Source: Allobosea sp. BK604 (GTDB taxonomy: Bacteria > Pseudomonadota > Alphaproteobacteria > Rhizobiales > Beijerinckiaceae). From it: a stretch of DNA of 64,000 bases. Positions 1 to 8,229 of the stretch are shown piece by piece. The translations under genes and the position numbers were made by a program. The stretch lies in assembly GCF_004341515.1 (NCBI RefSeq), contig NZ_SLZF01000007.1:124001-188000 (forward strand), written 5' to 3'. Numbering within the stretch: the stretch's first letter is position 1; each line of letters opens with the position of its first letter. The notes beneath the pieces are model-generated. The model was not told the origin of the DNA. It made no database searches and was given only the letters and a program-made list of their open reading frames with translations.

Positions 1-949
1 GGTAGCGCGGCGGCAGTTGATAGGGACCGAGCATCGCGCCATGGCTGGCGGCGATATCGGCGTTGCTGATGACGACGGGCGCATGGACGGATTGGCCGGA
101 TGCCAATTCGATGCCTGCTATGGCGCCGTCGCGAAGGATGAACCTCTCTGCCCGGCATTTGAGACGGATCTCTCCGTGATGTCGGCGAATGAAGCCGCAC
201 AGCAGATCCGGCAGCTTCTGAGCCCCGCCCGCCGGATAAAACCCTCCGCCGATATAATACCCGAACAGCGGCACCATATCGGTGAGGCTCAGGCAGGCCG
301 GATCATTGGTGACATATTCGGACAGGATGCTGAAAAGACTGATCAGCGTGGGATTGCGGATATGGCGCCGCAGGAGCTCGACATAGGGCTGCCCCGCAGC
401 CTGCGCTGCGTATCTGAACTGGCGAGACCAATCCGCTTGCGCCAACGGCGTCAGCTGCGCGACGGGGCGATAATCCGCGGCCCGCATTCCGGCATAGAGT
501 TCGTCGTAGATCAGCCTGATCTCGCGCAGGAACGCGCTGATGCCCTGCGCCTCATCGGCAAAGCGCGAGCAAAGAAGCTGCTCCAGGGCAGTCCAGTGTC
601 TCGGAAGATCGATACTGGTGCCATTGATCACATAGCGATGCTGCACCGGCAGCCACTGTAAGCCATTCTCCTCGTCCAATTGGGCCAGCAGATGCTGCAC
701 GGGAGCTTGCGCGCTCAATCCGCTGATGTCCTGCACGCCGGCATCGAAGACGAAGCGTCGGGCGATCCGGCCTCTGTCCCGCGGCTTGCGAACCCAGGAC
801 GTCATGCAGCCGCCCGGCCGGTCGTGATGCTCGACGACCAGGATTCTGTAGCCCTGTTGCGCCAGCAAAGCCGCGGCAGAGAGCCCGGCCATCCCTGCGC
901 CCACGACGATAACGTCGACATGCTGGTCGTCGGAGGGGCGGCGGCTCAT
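1..949 (-). CDS. Phytoene-desaturase/carotenoid-isomerase-like FAD oxidoreductase (partial, 3' end off window)
   Basis: The minus frame is open from an ATG at 949-947 to the left edge, giving 316 residues with no stop. Just after the start it reads VDVIVVGAGMAGLSAAALL, a Rossmann dinucleotide-binding GxGxxG motif, followed by a VVEHHDRPGGCM segment typical of CrtI/CrtISO-type FAD-dependent desaturases and isomerases (PF01593/COG1233). Further in, GGGFYPAGGAQKLPDLL matches the conserved substrate-domain segment of that family. Known members desaturate or isomerise carotenoids, but many homologues act on other lipids, so the substrate is unassigned. The codon mix (TTA, TTG, AGA) is less GC-biased than in the neighbours. 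No carotenoid genes are visible. The C-terminus and stop lie outside the window. Confidence 0.8.
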   Translation of the reverse strand, partial: MSRRPSDDQHVDVIVVGAGMAGLSAAALLAQQGYRILVVEHHDRPGGCMTSWVRKPRDRGRIARRFVFDAGVQDISGLSAQAPVQHLLAQLDEENGLQWLPVQHRYVINGTSIDLPRHWTALEQLLCSRFADEAQGISAFLREIRLIYDELYAGMRAADYRPVAQLTPLAQADWSRQFRYAAQAAGQPYVELLRRHIRNPTLISLFSILSEYVTNDPACLSLTDMVPLFGYYIGGGFYPAGGAQKLPDLLCGFIRRHHGEIRLKCRAERFILRDGAIAGIELASGQSVHAPVVISNADIAASHGAMLGPYQLPPRY

Positions 950-1011
950 TCGCGCGGCTATATAAATGGCCACGGCAGGATTCAAGCCGACCCAGGGAGC
1001 GGCAAGGCGCG

Positions 1012-1782
1012 CTAGCCGGAAATGATCAGCTCGCAGCGCGCATCGCGGATCATCTGAGCCGTCGCCTGATTGGGCTGGCGGTCGGTGATCAGCGTGCTCA
1101 CCTCGCTTAGATGCGCCAGCCGTGCCATGGCGACCCGGCTGAACTTGCTATGGTCGGCAAGCAGCACCGAGCGGCGCGCGTTGCGCATCATCGTCCGGCC
1201 GACGATCGCCTCGTCGTCGCGATATTCGAGCAGGTTCCCCTCGGCATCGATGCCGCCGATGCTGGTCATGTGCAGGTCGCAGCGATAGTTCTCGATGAAG
1301 GCGGCGGCGTGCATGCCGCCGCAGGCACGGTTCTGCCCGAGCCAGTAGCCGCCGGTGATCAGGATCGAGATCTCCGGGCATTTGTCGAGGATCGACGCCG
1401 CCACCGTGCTGTTGGTCACCACGCGCAGCCCGCGCGGGCGCCGTTCCGCGATCGCCTTTGCGAGCGCGTCCGTCGTCGTGCCGGGCGTGATGAACAGCGA
1501 GCTTCCCGGCGTCACCAGATCCGCCGCCGCACGCGCGATCGACGCTTTCTCCGCTGCCGTCTCGACATGGCGCAGGCCGTAATCGGTGTTGGCGGTGCTG
1601 AGATTGGCGCTGGCGCCGCCATGATGGCGCCGCAGCAGCCCATGGTCCGCCAGTTCCTGGAGGTCGCGTCGCAGCGTTTGCGGCGTCACGTCGAAGGCGG
1701 CGACCATCTCCTCGATCGCCGCGTAGCCGCGCCGGGAGAGCATGTCGAGAATGTCGCTGTGGCGTTTGGTGAGGGAGGCCAT
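1012..1782 (-). CDS. DeoR/GlpR-family transcriptional regulator
   Basis: This 256-residue protein has a DeoR N-terminal winged helix-turn-helix at about residues 6-57 (DVTPQTLRRDLQELADHGLL, then RRHHGGA) and a C-terminal sugar-phosphate sensor domain with VTNS and DHSKFSR segments. DeoR proteins usually repress sugar or polyol operons and are released by a phosphorylated intermediate. The gene is divergent from the PfkB kinase at 1989, with about 200 bp between, so it most likely controls that kinase and the aldolase/ABC operon downstream. An ACGAAAAT-containing element lies about 50 bp upstream of its start and recurs before the aldolase gene. Length is normal for the family. The inducer is unknown. 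Confidence 0.93.
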   Translation of the reverse strand: MASLTKRHSDILDMLSRRGYAAIEEMVAAFDVTPQTLRRDLQELADHGLLRRHHGGASANLSTANTDYGLRHVETAAEKASIARAAADLVTPGSSLFITPGTTTDALAKAIAERRPRGLRVVTNSTVAASILDKCPEISILITGGYWLGQNRACGGMHAAAFIENYRCDLHMTSIGGIDAEGNLLEYRDDEAIVGRTMMRNARRSVLLADHSKFSRVAMARLAHLSEVSTLITDRQPNQATAQMIRDARCELIISG

Positions 1783-1825
1783 GTCGGGGCTCTGACTACG
1801 ATCGGCAGGTTATACAAGACAATGC

Positions 1826-1848
1826 GCGATTACGAAAATGGTCATTGC
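1826..1848 (+). promoter_or_regulatory. Candidate DeoR operator, site 1
   Basis: In the divergent promoter region, GCGAT at 1826-1830 is followed by TACGAAAAT at 1831-1839 and TCAT at 1842-1845. The same arrangement (GCGATAACGAAAAT, then TCAT) occurs at 3032-3050 before the aldolase gene. CGAAA/TTTCG cores are common in DeoR-family operators. The binding role is inference from recurrence and position. Confidence 0.4.
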
Positions 1849-1988
1849 GGAAAGGAACATTTGGTGCATCATCGGCCATCGCCGCGCCTGAAGCCGTGAC
1901 AAGCGGAGCGGGCGCCCTGCAAGGCGAAGAGAATGATGGCGGGAGGAATCATGAAGCAGCGGCGGGGCCGGCGCGGGGCGGCGTCTTC

Positions 1989-2894
1989 ATGACCGGCAGG
2001 ATTATCTGTGCCGGCAACCTCGTCCATGACGAGGTCTTCCATATCGACGCCCTGCCGACGGCCGGCATCAAGACCGGGGTGCTGCATTACGACCAGCGCT
2101 ATGGCGGCCCGGCCGCGACGGCCGCCGTGGCGATCTGCCGTCTTGGCGGGGCGGCCTCCTATTGGGGCCGGGTCGGCGCCGATGCGGCCGGCGATGCCGC
2201 AATCCGGATCATGCAGGAGCATGGCGTCGATTGCGCCGGGGTCGCCCGGCTCCCAGGCCGGACCTTGCGTGCCATCGTGCTGGTCGATGCCCGCGGCGAG
2301 CGCAGCATCGTCTCGGACCGGCGCAGCCTGCCGACCGATGCCGCCGCGCTGCCGGACGATCCGCTCGACGATGCCGGCGTCGTCCTCGTCGATACGCGTT
2401 GGCCGGCCGGTGCCGATGCGGTTCTCGAGCGGGCCCGGACGCGGGGGATACCCACCGTTCTCGACGCCGATGGCGGTGCGCCCGAGGATAACCGGCGCCT
2501 GATCGACAAGACCGACCATGTCGTCTTCTCCAGCGAAGGCCTGAAGGATTTTGCGGGAGAGGGCGAGCCCGCGGACCTGCTGAGACATTGCGCCGCCGAG
2601 CGGCCCGGCAAGGTTTTTGCCGTCACGCGCGGCAGCGCCGGCAGCCTCTGGCTGCTGGATGGCGAACTCGTCTCGATCCCGGCCTATCGTGTCGAGGTCG
2701 TCGACACGACCGGCTGTGGCGACGTCTTCCATGGCGCCTATGCGCTTGGCCTTGGCGAGGGGCGCGCTCCGGTCGAGGCGGCGCGTTTCGCCTCGGCTGT
2801 GGCGGCGCTGAAGGCCGAACGTGCACGCGGCTGGGATGGCATGCCGGATCGGGCGGCGGTCGAGGCGCTCATGGCGAATGGCGAGGTTCGCTAA
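1989..2894 (+). CDS. PfkB-family sugar kinase, similar to sulfofructose kinase YihV
   Basis: This 301-residue ribokinase-fold kinase starts at the ATG at 1989, which gives a standard PfkB N-terminus; the frame is open further upstream. GGPAATAAVAICRLGG near residue 39 is PfkB signature 1. DTTGCGDVFHGAYA near residue 238 holds the anion hole and the catalytic Asp. By eye it follows E. coli YihV closely over its whole length (GGPAATAAVA, DxRW, RFASxVAALK). Lys28 and Arg137 line up with the Lys27 and Arg138 that I remember as sulfonate contacts there. It should phosphorylate a ketose such as sulfofructose, fructose or tagatose derivatives at C1. It lies between the DeoR gene and the aldolase and importer genes. 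The family call is firm; the substrate is inference. Confidence 0.88.
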   Translation: MTGRIICAGNLVHDEVFHIDALPTAGIKTGVLHYDQRYGGPAATAAVAICRLGGAASYWGRVGADAAGDAAIRIMQEHGVDCAGVARLPGRTLRAIVLVDARGERSIVSDRRSLPTDAAALPDDPLDDAGVVLVDTRWPAGADAVLERARTRGIPTVLDADGGAPEDNRRLIDKTDHVVFSSEGLKDFAGEGEPADLLRHCAAERPGKVFAVTRGSAGSLWLLDGELVSIPAYRVEVVDTTGCGDVFHGAYALGLGEGRAPVEAARFASAVAALKAERARGWDGMPDRAAVEALMANGEVR

Positions 2895-2899
2895 CGCCT

Positions 2900-2987
2900 C
2901 CCGTCATTGCGAGCGAAAGCGAAGCGATCCAGGGGTCGCCGGGCGCCCAGTCCCCCTGGATTGCTTCGCTGCGCTCGCAATGACGGG
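2900..2987. repeat. Dispersed palindromic repeat, family A, copy 1
   Basis: Inverted repeat with ends CCCGTCATTGCGAGCG and CGCTCGCAATGACGGG, and inner arms AGCGATCCAGGGG and CCCCTGGATTGCTTCG. Related copies lie at 23757-23846, 27772-27905 and 58129-58213. All sit just after stop codons, as expected for REP-like elements in alphaproteobacteria. Confidence 0.85.
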
Positions 2988-3015
2988 ATCGGTGCTCATG
3001 CTGCGATGCACTAAA

Positions 3016-3045
3016 AACGAAAATCAGACTTGCGATAACGAAAAT
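3016..3045 (+). promoter_or_regulatory. Candidate DeoR operator, tandem sites 2 and 3
   Basis: AACGAAAAT occurs twice, at 3016-3024 and 3037-3045, spaced 21 bp or two helical turns apart. This is in an AT-richer stretch about 190 bp before the aldolase start. The second copy has the same GCGAT prefix and TCAT suffix as the element at 1826-1848. This 337-bp gap between the kinase and aldolase therefore holds one palindromic repeat (2900-2987) plus a probable regulated promoter. No gene is visible in it. Confidence 0.42.
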
Positions 3046-3231
3046 ATCATGCATCATTCCCGGCGATAAAAAGAAAAACGTTGCTCCGGGGAGGTCCGAT
3101 TTTCCGCGCCGGAAGGCGACGAGATCGCGCGGCATGGATTCGCCATCGCTGGCCGGATCCCGTTCCATCGAGCGCCCGTCGTCTCGCCCGCAACGCTCAT
3201 TCATATCGAACCGGACTGAGAAGGTGTGATC

Positions 3232-4638
3232 ATGGCATGCTCTTCGCTCGCTGAGCTCAAGCAGGATCTGGCGGCACTTGGTGTCGACCTGTCAGGGCAT
3301 TCGCCCGATTTCTCCAGGGCGAAGCGCCCCCCGGACGAGATGATCGACCGCTGGGCCGAAACGGCGGCGCTCGCCGAGCCCGAGGCGCGCTCGGTCGCGA
3401 TCTGGGCGATCCGCGAGGCCGCACACGCCGCCGGCATCGTGCCCTCCTCGGTGCAGGAGCTTTATCTCGCCTGCGCCGCCGGTACATGGGGCGGCAAGAC
3501 CGTGCCGGCGATGAACCTGCGCGGCTGGACCTACCAGACCTGCCGCGCCGTCTTCCGCGCCGCGAAGGAACTGGACTCGCAGCTCTTCATCTTCGAGCAG
3601 GCGGTCGGCGAGGCGATCTACGCCCAGCAGCCGCCGCTGGAATATGCCGCCGGCGTGCTCGCCGCCGCGCTGCGCGAGGGCCATAAGGGTCCGGTCTTCC
3701 TCCAGGCCGACCACGACCAGATCAACGCCAAGGCCTATCTCGCCGATCCGAAGGCCGAGCTGCGCCGGCTTGAGACCGTCATGCGCGAGCAGATCGCGGC
3801 CGGGCTCTACAATGTCGATATCGACGCCTCCACGGTGGTCGACCTCTCCCTGCCCACGGTCGAGGACCAGCAGCGTCTCAATGCCGAGCTCACTGCGCAT
3901 TTCACCGAGTTCGTGCGTGGCATCGAGCCGAAGGGCATCACCATCTCGCTCGGCGCCGAGATCGGCGAGGTCGGCCACGAGAACACCACGCCCGAGGAGA
4001 TGCATTGCTTCATGAAGGTCTATCAGCAGGAGCTGAAGGCCAAGGGCAAGCCGCTCGCCGCGGTCAGCAAGATCAGCATCAACTCGGGCACCTATCACGG
4101 TGGCAAGGTCCTGCCGGACGGCACGCTGGCGGCGGTGAATGTCGACTACGACCTGCTCAAGACGATCTCCACGCTCGGCCGCGAGCAATACAACATGGGC
4201 GGCGCGGTCCAGCACGGCGCCTCGACCCTGCCCGGCGAGCAACTCGCCAAGTTCCCGGCCACCGGCGCCGTCGAGATCCATCTCGCGCTCGGCTTCAACA
4301 ACCTGATCTTCGATCATCCGCGCCTGCCGCAGGCGATCAAGGACCAGATCCGCGAATACACCTTCGCCAACCATGCCAATGAGCGTGGGCCCGGCGAGAC
4401 CGATGCGCAGTTCTTCTACAATACGCGCAAGAAGTCCTGGAAGGTGATGAAGGGCCCGTTCTGGGCCATGCCGGCGGATGTCCAGGGCGATATCATGAAC
4501 TCGCTCCAGGGCATGTTCCGTGACATGTTCACCTGGATGAATGTCGCCAACACCACGAAGCTGGTGCTCGACAATACGACGCTGGTGAAGGTCGTGCCGC
4601 CCGTGCCGGACGCCCTGCGCAAGGCGCTTGCCGCCTGA
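3232..4638 (+). CDS. Class II fructose/tagatose-bisphosphate aldolase-like protein
   Basis: A 468-residue protein with class II (metal-dependent) aldolase motifs: QADHDQINAKAY, GLYNVDIDAS, GAEIGEVGHEN, SINSGTYHGG and VQHGAS. These carry the expected His/Asp/Glu/His metal and base residues. The ATG at 3232 is preferred over the GTG at 3226 because AAGG at 3221-3224 lies 7 nt upstream of it. It is longer than typical class II FBA (about 350 residues), with an extra N-terminal segment of about 75 residues. It sits between a YihV-like kinase and an ABC importer, so it likely cleaves the phosphorylated ketose into DHAP and an aldehyde. The exact substrate cannot be told. A non-catalytic GatZ/KbaZ-type role is less likely given the intact motifs. 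Confidence 0.8.
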   Translation: MACSSLAELKQDLAALGVDLSGHSPDFSRAKRPPDEMIDRWAETAALAEPEARSVAIWAIREAAHAAGIVPSSVQELYLACAAGTWGGKTVPAMNLRGWTYQTCRAVFRAAKELDSQLFIFEQAVGEAIYAQQPPLEYAAGVLAAALREGHKGPVFLQADHDQINAKAYLADPKAELRRLETVMREQIAAGLYNVDIDASTVVDLSLPTVEDQQRLNAELTAHFTEFVRGIEPKGITISLGAEIGEVGHENTTPEEMHCFMKVYQQELKAKGKPLAAVSKISINSGTYHGGKVLPDGTLAAVNVDYDLLKTISTLGREQYNMGGAVQHGASTLPGEQLAKFPATGAVEIHLALGFNNLIFDHPRLPQAIKDQIREYTFANHANERGPGETDAQFFYNTRKKSWKVMKGPFWAMPADVQGDIMNSLQGMFRDMFTWMNVANTTKLVLDNTTLVKVVPPVPDALRKALAA

Positions 4639-4664
4639 TTGGCCGATCGCGACCCCGCATCTCC

Positions 4665-4685
4665 GCGCGCCCGCCCAGGGCGCGC
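4665..4685 (+). other. Strong stem-loop between aldolase and binding-protein genes
   Basis: GCGCGCCC at 4665-4672 can pair with GGGCGCGC at 4678-4685 around a 5-nt loop. No U-tract follows, so it is not a canonical terminator. It could protect the mRNA 3' end of the aldolase message or set the ratio of aldolase to the highly expressed binding protein. Confidence 0.45.
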
Positions 4686-4764
4686 GCCCGAAGCAAGAGG
4701 ATAAGCCCAAGCAACAACAAGTCGAAACGACAAAACAAATAATCAAACCGGGAGGAAAACGTTC

Positions 4765-6045
4765 ATGGATAGGAACCGTAGGTCTTCGTTGCTGAAGCTC
4801 GCGGCGCTGGCGCTCGCGTCGGTCGTCAGTCTGCCCGTCCTGGCCCAGGCCCAGCAGCGCGAGGTGCGCTGGGGCCAGTGGAAGGGCACCGAGGTCGGCG
4901 AGAAGTTCATGGCCGAGTTCAAGGCGGCCTTCGAGAAGGACCATCCCGACATCAAGCTCGTGCCGGTGGATTCCCCGTTCACGGGCTTCCATGATCGCGC
5001 CGTCGTGCTGCACCAGGCCAAGAAGCTGCCCGACGTGCTGCTCGTCCAGGTCGACTGGGTCGCGGAATTCGCCGATCTCGGCATGATCGAGCCGATCGAC
5101 GAGCGCATCGCCAAGGAGCCGAAGGAGTTCTTCGCCAATATCCCGGTCACCTTCCACCAGCAATGGAAGGGCAAGCAATATTACCTGCCGATCGAGTCGG
5201 GCGCGGTCGCGCTGTTCTGGAACACCGACCTGTTCAAGGCCGCCGGCCTTTCCAGCGCGCCGAAGACCTGGGACGAGTTCGCCGAGTATTCTCGCAAGCT
5301 GACCGTTCCGGACAAGCGGCAATTCGCCGTCACCGGCACGCTCCAGGGCGAGCCGCCGACCAACATGACTTATGACATCTACCCGCTGCTGCTGCAGAAC
5401 GGGGCCAAGCTGATCGACACCTCGACCAACAAGGCTGTCTTCAACAGTCCCGAGGGCGTCGCGGCGATCGAGTGGTATGCCGACCGCATCAACAAGGACA
5501 AGATCTCGGTTCCCGGCGTGCTCAGCAACGGCGAGAAGGAGAAGCGCGCCAATTTCGCCTCCGGCAATGTCGCGATGATGTTCGAGGGGCCCTGGGGCAT
5601 CGCCATCCAGAAGCAGCTCAACCCGAAGCTGAACTACGACATCGCGCCGCTCCCGGTCGGCAAGACCAGCGGCACCATGGTGCGCGGCTCGCTCAACACC
5701 TTGACCAGCCAGGCGCAGGACAAGGAAGCGGCCTGGACCTTCATGAAGTGGATGTCCGGTCCCAAGGGCATCGAGCTCTGGTCGAAGGGCACGGGCGGCT
5801 TCCCGGCCCGCACCGACGTCTCCAGCCAGGACTGGTTCAAGGAGCTCAAGCTCTTCCAGGCCTTCGTCACACAGATGGGCCGCGACAACGCCCAGTCGCC
5901 CTTCCTGGTGATGCCCAACGCGGTGCAGATGAACAAGGTGATGAGCACCGAGGTGCAGAACGTCATCCAGGGCAAGAAGTCGGCCAAGCAGGCGCTGGAT
6001 GACGCCGCCGCCGAGTGGAACAAGGTGCTCGCCTCGGCGAAGTGA
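4765..6045 (+). CDS. ABC transporter extracellular sugar-binding protein (UgpB/COG1653 type)
   Basis: A 426-residue periplasmic binding protein. It starts with a basic N-terminus and hydrophobic core ending VLAQAQA, a Sec signal peptide cleaved near residue 28. The mature part begins REVRWGQWKG and has family-1 solute-binding features such as LPIESGAVALFWNTDLFKAAG and FEGPWG. A GGGAGG ribosome site lies at about 4750-4755. It captures a sugar or glycoside in the periplasm and passes it to the permeases at 6248 and 7188. Genomic position ties it to the kinase/aldolase module. No ATPase gene is nearby. Ligand unknown. Confidence 0.93.
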   Translation: MDRNRRSSLLKLAALALASVVSLPVLAQAQQREVRWGQWKGTEVGEKFMAEFKAAFEKDHPDIKLVPVDSPFTGFHDRAVVLHQAKKLPDVLLVQVDWVAEFADLGMIEPIDERIAKEPKEFFANIPVTFHQQWKGKQYYLPIESGAVALFWNTDLFKAAGLSSAPKTWDEFAEYSRKLTVPDKRQFAVTGTLQGEPPTNMTYDIYPLLLQNGAKLIDTSTNKAVFNSPEGVAAIEWYADRINKDKISVPGVLSNGEKEKRANFASGNVAMMFEGPWGIAIQKQLNPKLNYDIAPLPVGKTSGTMVRGSLNTLTSQAQDKEAAWTFMKWMSGPKGIELWSKGTGGFPARTDVSSQDWFKELKLFQAFVTQMGRDNAQSPFLVMPNAVQMNKVMSTEVQNVIQGKKSAKQALDDAAAEWNKVLASAK

Positions 6046-6055
6046 GCCTGTCGAC

Positions 6056-6154
6056 GAGCATTTTCGAGCGAACTGGATACCGGTTCGCGTGAAGAAAGTG
6101 CGTTAAACAAAGAGATAGAGCATTTCAGCGATTCAGAGAGACGCGGAAATGCTC
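6056..6154. repeat. Dispersed repeat, family B, copy 1
   Basis: Begins GAGCATTTTCGAGCGAACTGG, contains CGGTTCGCGTGAAGAAA, and ends GCGGAAATGCTC. A near-identical element is at 8123-8225, and a shorter inverted copy is at 47978-48025. It lies between the binding-protein and first permease genes, so it may act as an intercistronic processing or stability element. Confidence 0.8.
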
Positions 6155-6247
6155 CAGCCGGGCAGGGGAGGTCCGTTGAGCCGATCCCTGCCCCGGCGAT
6201 CCGCCCGGAGGGCGTCCGCGCCCTCCGTCATCGCTTAAGGGGCCATC

Positions 6248-7174
6248 TTGCCGAGTGGCCGGCCCCGCATCGATTGGCGAGCCATGCACGCATTCAGACA
6301 GAAATATCGCGAAGAGGTTCTGGCCTTCTCGTTCCTGTGGCCGTCGCTGCTGATCCTCATCGCGCTTCTGATCTATCCGCTCATCGACGTCATTCGTCTG
6401 AGCTTCTACGACAGCAACCTGCAGCGCGAGACCTGGGTCGGCCTCGGCAATTACGCCACCTTGGCCATGGATCCGCTGTTCTGGCGCGCGTTCTGGCAGA
6501 CGGTGGTCTTCACCGTGTTCAGCGTGGCGCTGCATCTCGTCATCGGTCTGGCGCTGGCGGTGCTGCTCAACATGCAGCTCAACCAGACCTTCCGCACCAT
6601 CGCCCGCGGCATGCTGATCGTGCCCTGGCTGCTGGCGCCGACGGTCGCGGGCATGATCTGGGTGCTGATGCTGCAGCCCTTCGGCGTGGTCAACGGCCTC
6701 TTCGCCTGGCTCGGCCTGATCGACGCGAACTTCGCCATCTCCTGGCTGGGAGATCCCTCGACGGCGCTGGGTTCCGTCACAGCCATGAATGTCTGGCGCG
6801 CCTTCCCCTTCTTCATGGTGATGCTGCTTGCCGGCCTCCAGGCGATCCCGAAACAGCTCTATGAAGCGGCGGAGATCGACGGGGCCACGCTCTTCCACCA
6901 GTTCTGGCACATCACCATCCCGCAGCTGCGCGGCGTCATCACCACGATCGTGCTGCTCGATTCGATCTGGACCTTCCGCGCCTTCGATCCGGCCTATGTC
7001 ATGACCGGCGGCGGCCCGGCCCATTCCTCGGAAGTGCTGGCGACGGCGATCTATTTCGACGGCTTCCAGAAGCTCAAATTCGGCTACGCCTCGGCCCAGG
7101 CCGTGGTCATGTTCGTCGTCCTCTTCATCGCCAGCGCCTTCTACGTGCGCCGCGCCATGAGCAACGCGCAGTGA
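6248..7174 (+). CDS. ABC sugar transporter permease, MalF-like
   Basis: A 308-residue inner-membrane protein with six predicted hydrophobic segments. It carries the binding-protein-dependent transport loop EAAEIDGATLFHQFWHITIPQL (EAA-x3-G motif, about residues 204-225), which docks the ATPase. The TTG at 6248 is favoured because AAGGGG at 6237-6242 lies 5 nt upstream; the ATG at 6284 is the alternative and would remove 12 residues. It pairs with the permease at 7188, 13 bp downstream, to form the channel for the binding protein at 4765. It is separated from that binding protein by a palindromic repeat. Confidence 0.92.
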   Translation: MPSGRPRIDWRAMHAFRQKYREEVLAFSFLWPSLLILIALLIYPLIDVIRLSFYDSNLQRETWVGLGNYATLAMDPLFWRAFWQTVVFTVFSVALHLVIGLALAVLLNMQLNQTFRTIARGMLIVPWLLAPTVAGMIWVLMLQPFGVVNGLFAWLGLIDANFAISWLGDPSTALGSVTAMNVWRAFPFFMVMLLAGLQAIPKQLYEAAEIDGATLFHQFWHITIPQLRGVITTIVLLDSIWTFRAFDPAYVMTGGGPAHSSEVLATAIYFDGFQKLKFGYASAQAVVMFVVLFIASAFYVRRAMSNAQ

Positions 7175-7187
7175 GGGGAAACGCCCA

Positions 7188-8087
7188 ATGACGATCGCAC
7201 TCCACCCCGCTGCCGCCGCGCATCCGCGCCCCTTCCTCGGCCGTCACATCGGCACGCGCGGGCGCGAGCGCCTGCTCAATCTCTTCGCCTACGCGCTGCT
7301 CATCGTGGCGATCGGCATCATCTTCTTCCCGCTGCTCTGGATGTTCAGCGTCTCCGTGCGCCCGAATATCGAGGTCATGCGCATGCCGCCCGATTGGCTG
7401 CCGCAGGTCTTCACGCTCGAGGGCTACGCCAAGATCTTCCAGAACAAGAAGTTCCTGGTCGTCTTCCTCAACACGATGGTGGTCTCGCTCATCGTCACCG
7501 CGCTGTCGCTCTTCCTGGGCGCGATGGCCGCCTATGCGCTGGCGCGGTTCAATTTCATCGGCCAGCGCGCCGTGCTGATGTTCCTCATCACCACGCAGAT
7601 GTTCCCGCTGGTGCTGCTCTGCATTCCCTATTTCAGGATCTTCATCACGCTCGGGCTCTACGACACCCGCACCTCGCTGGTGGTCGTCTACCTCACCTTC
7701 ACCTTGCCCTTCTGCATCCTGATGCTGCGCAGCTATTTCATGAACATCCCGCGCGATATCGAGGAGGCGGCGATGGTCGATGGCTGTTCGCGGCTGAAGG
7801 CGATCTTCAAGACGCTGGTGCCGATGTCCTATCCCGCCTTCATCGGGGCCGGGCTCTACACGTTCCTGCTTGCCTGGAACGAGTTCCTTTTCGCGGTCGT
7901 CCTGATCGAATCCTGGGAGAACCGCGTGCTGACCATGGCGATCTACAGCCTGATGGCCGAATTCGTCACCGACTGGAACACGATGATGGCCTTCTCGGTG
8001 CTGGCGAGCCTGCCTTTGGTGGTAGCCTTCATCTTCCTGCAGAAATTCATGGTGCAGGGCATGACAGCCGGCGCCCTGACGTCGTAG
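7188..8087 (+). CDS. ABC sugar transporter permease, MalG-like
   Basis: A 299-residue inner-membrane permease of the CUT1 sugar class. It has the EAA loop EEAAMVDGCSRLKAIFKTLV (about residues 192-211), six hydrophobic segments, and a C-terminal QKFMVQGMTAGALT typical of MalG-type subunits. A soluble N-terminal tail of about 30 residues precedes the first membrane helix. It directly follows the MalF-like gene, and its ribosome site GAGGGGAAA is within the intergenic 13 bp. The operon ends here at a palindromic repeat with no msmK/ugpC-type ATPase, so the energising subunit must be encoded elsewhere. Confidence 0.92.
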   Translation: MTIALHPAAAAHPRPFLGRHIGTRGRERLLNLFAYALLIVAIGIIFFPLLWMFSVSVRPNIEVMRMPPDWLPQVFTLEGYAKIFQNKKFLVVFLNTMVVSLIVTALSLFLGAMAAYALARFNFIGQRAVLMFLITTQMFPLVLLCIPYFRIFITLGLYDTRTSLVVVYLTFTLPFCILMLRSYFMNIPRDIEEAAMVDGCSRLKAIFKTLVPMSYPAFIGAGLYTFLLAWNEFLFAVVLIESWENRVLTMAIYSLMAEFVTDWNTMMAFSVLASLPLVVAFIFLQKFMVQGMTAGALTS

Positions 8088-8122
8088 CGCTGGGCGAGAG
8101 CGGGTCGGAGCTTGGCCCGCCT

Positions 8123-8225
8123 AAAGCATTTTCGAGCGAAGTGGTCCCCGGTTCGCGTGAAGAAAATGCGTCGAAACAAGTAGATAGAGCATTTCCGTGT
8201 TTCTCCGAAACGCGGAAATGCTCTA
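8123..8225. repeat. Dispersed repeat, family B, copy 2
   Basis: Same element as 6056-6154, starting AAAGCATTTTCGAGCGAAG and ending GCGGAAATGCTCTAA. The inner arms CATTTCCG and CGGAAATG can form a hairpin. It sits between the convergent permease and CoA-transferase genes and may serve as a bidirectional transcript end. Confidence 0.8.
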
Positions 8226-8229
8226 AGAA

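Noticed and set aside
3292..5322. 676-codon minus-strand frame over the aldolase and binding-protein genes
   Set aside because: The aldolase and ABC binding-protein motifs on the plus strand are clear; the minus frame is the usual high-GC shadow.
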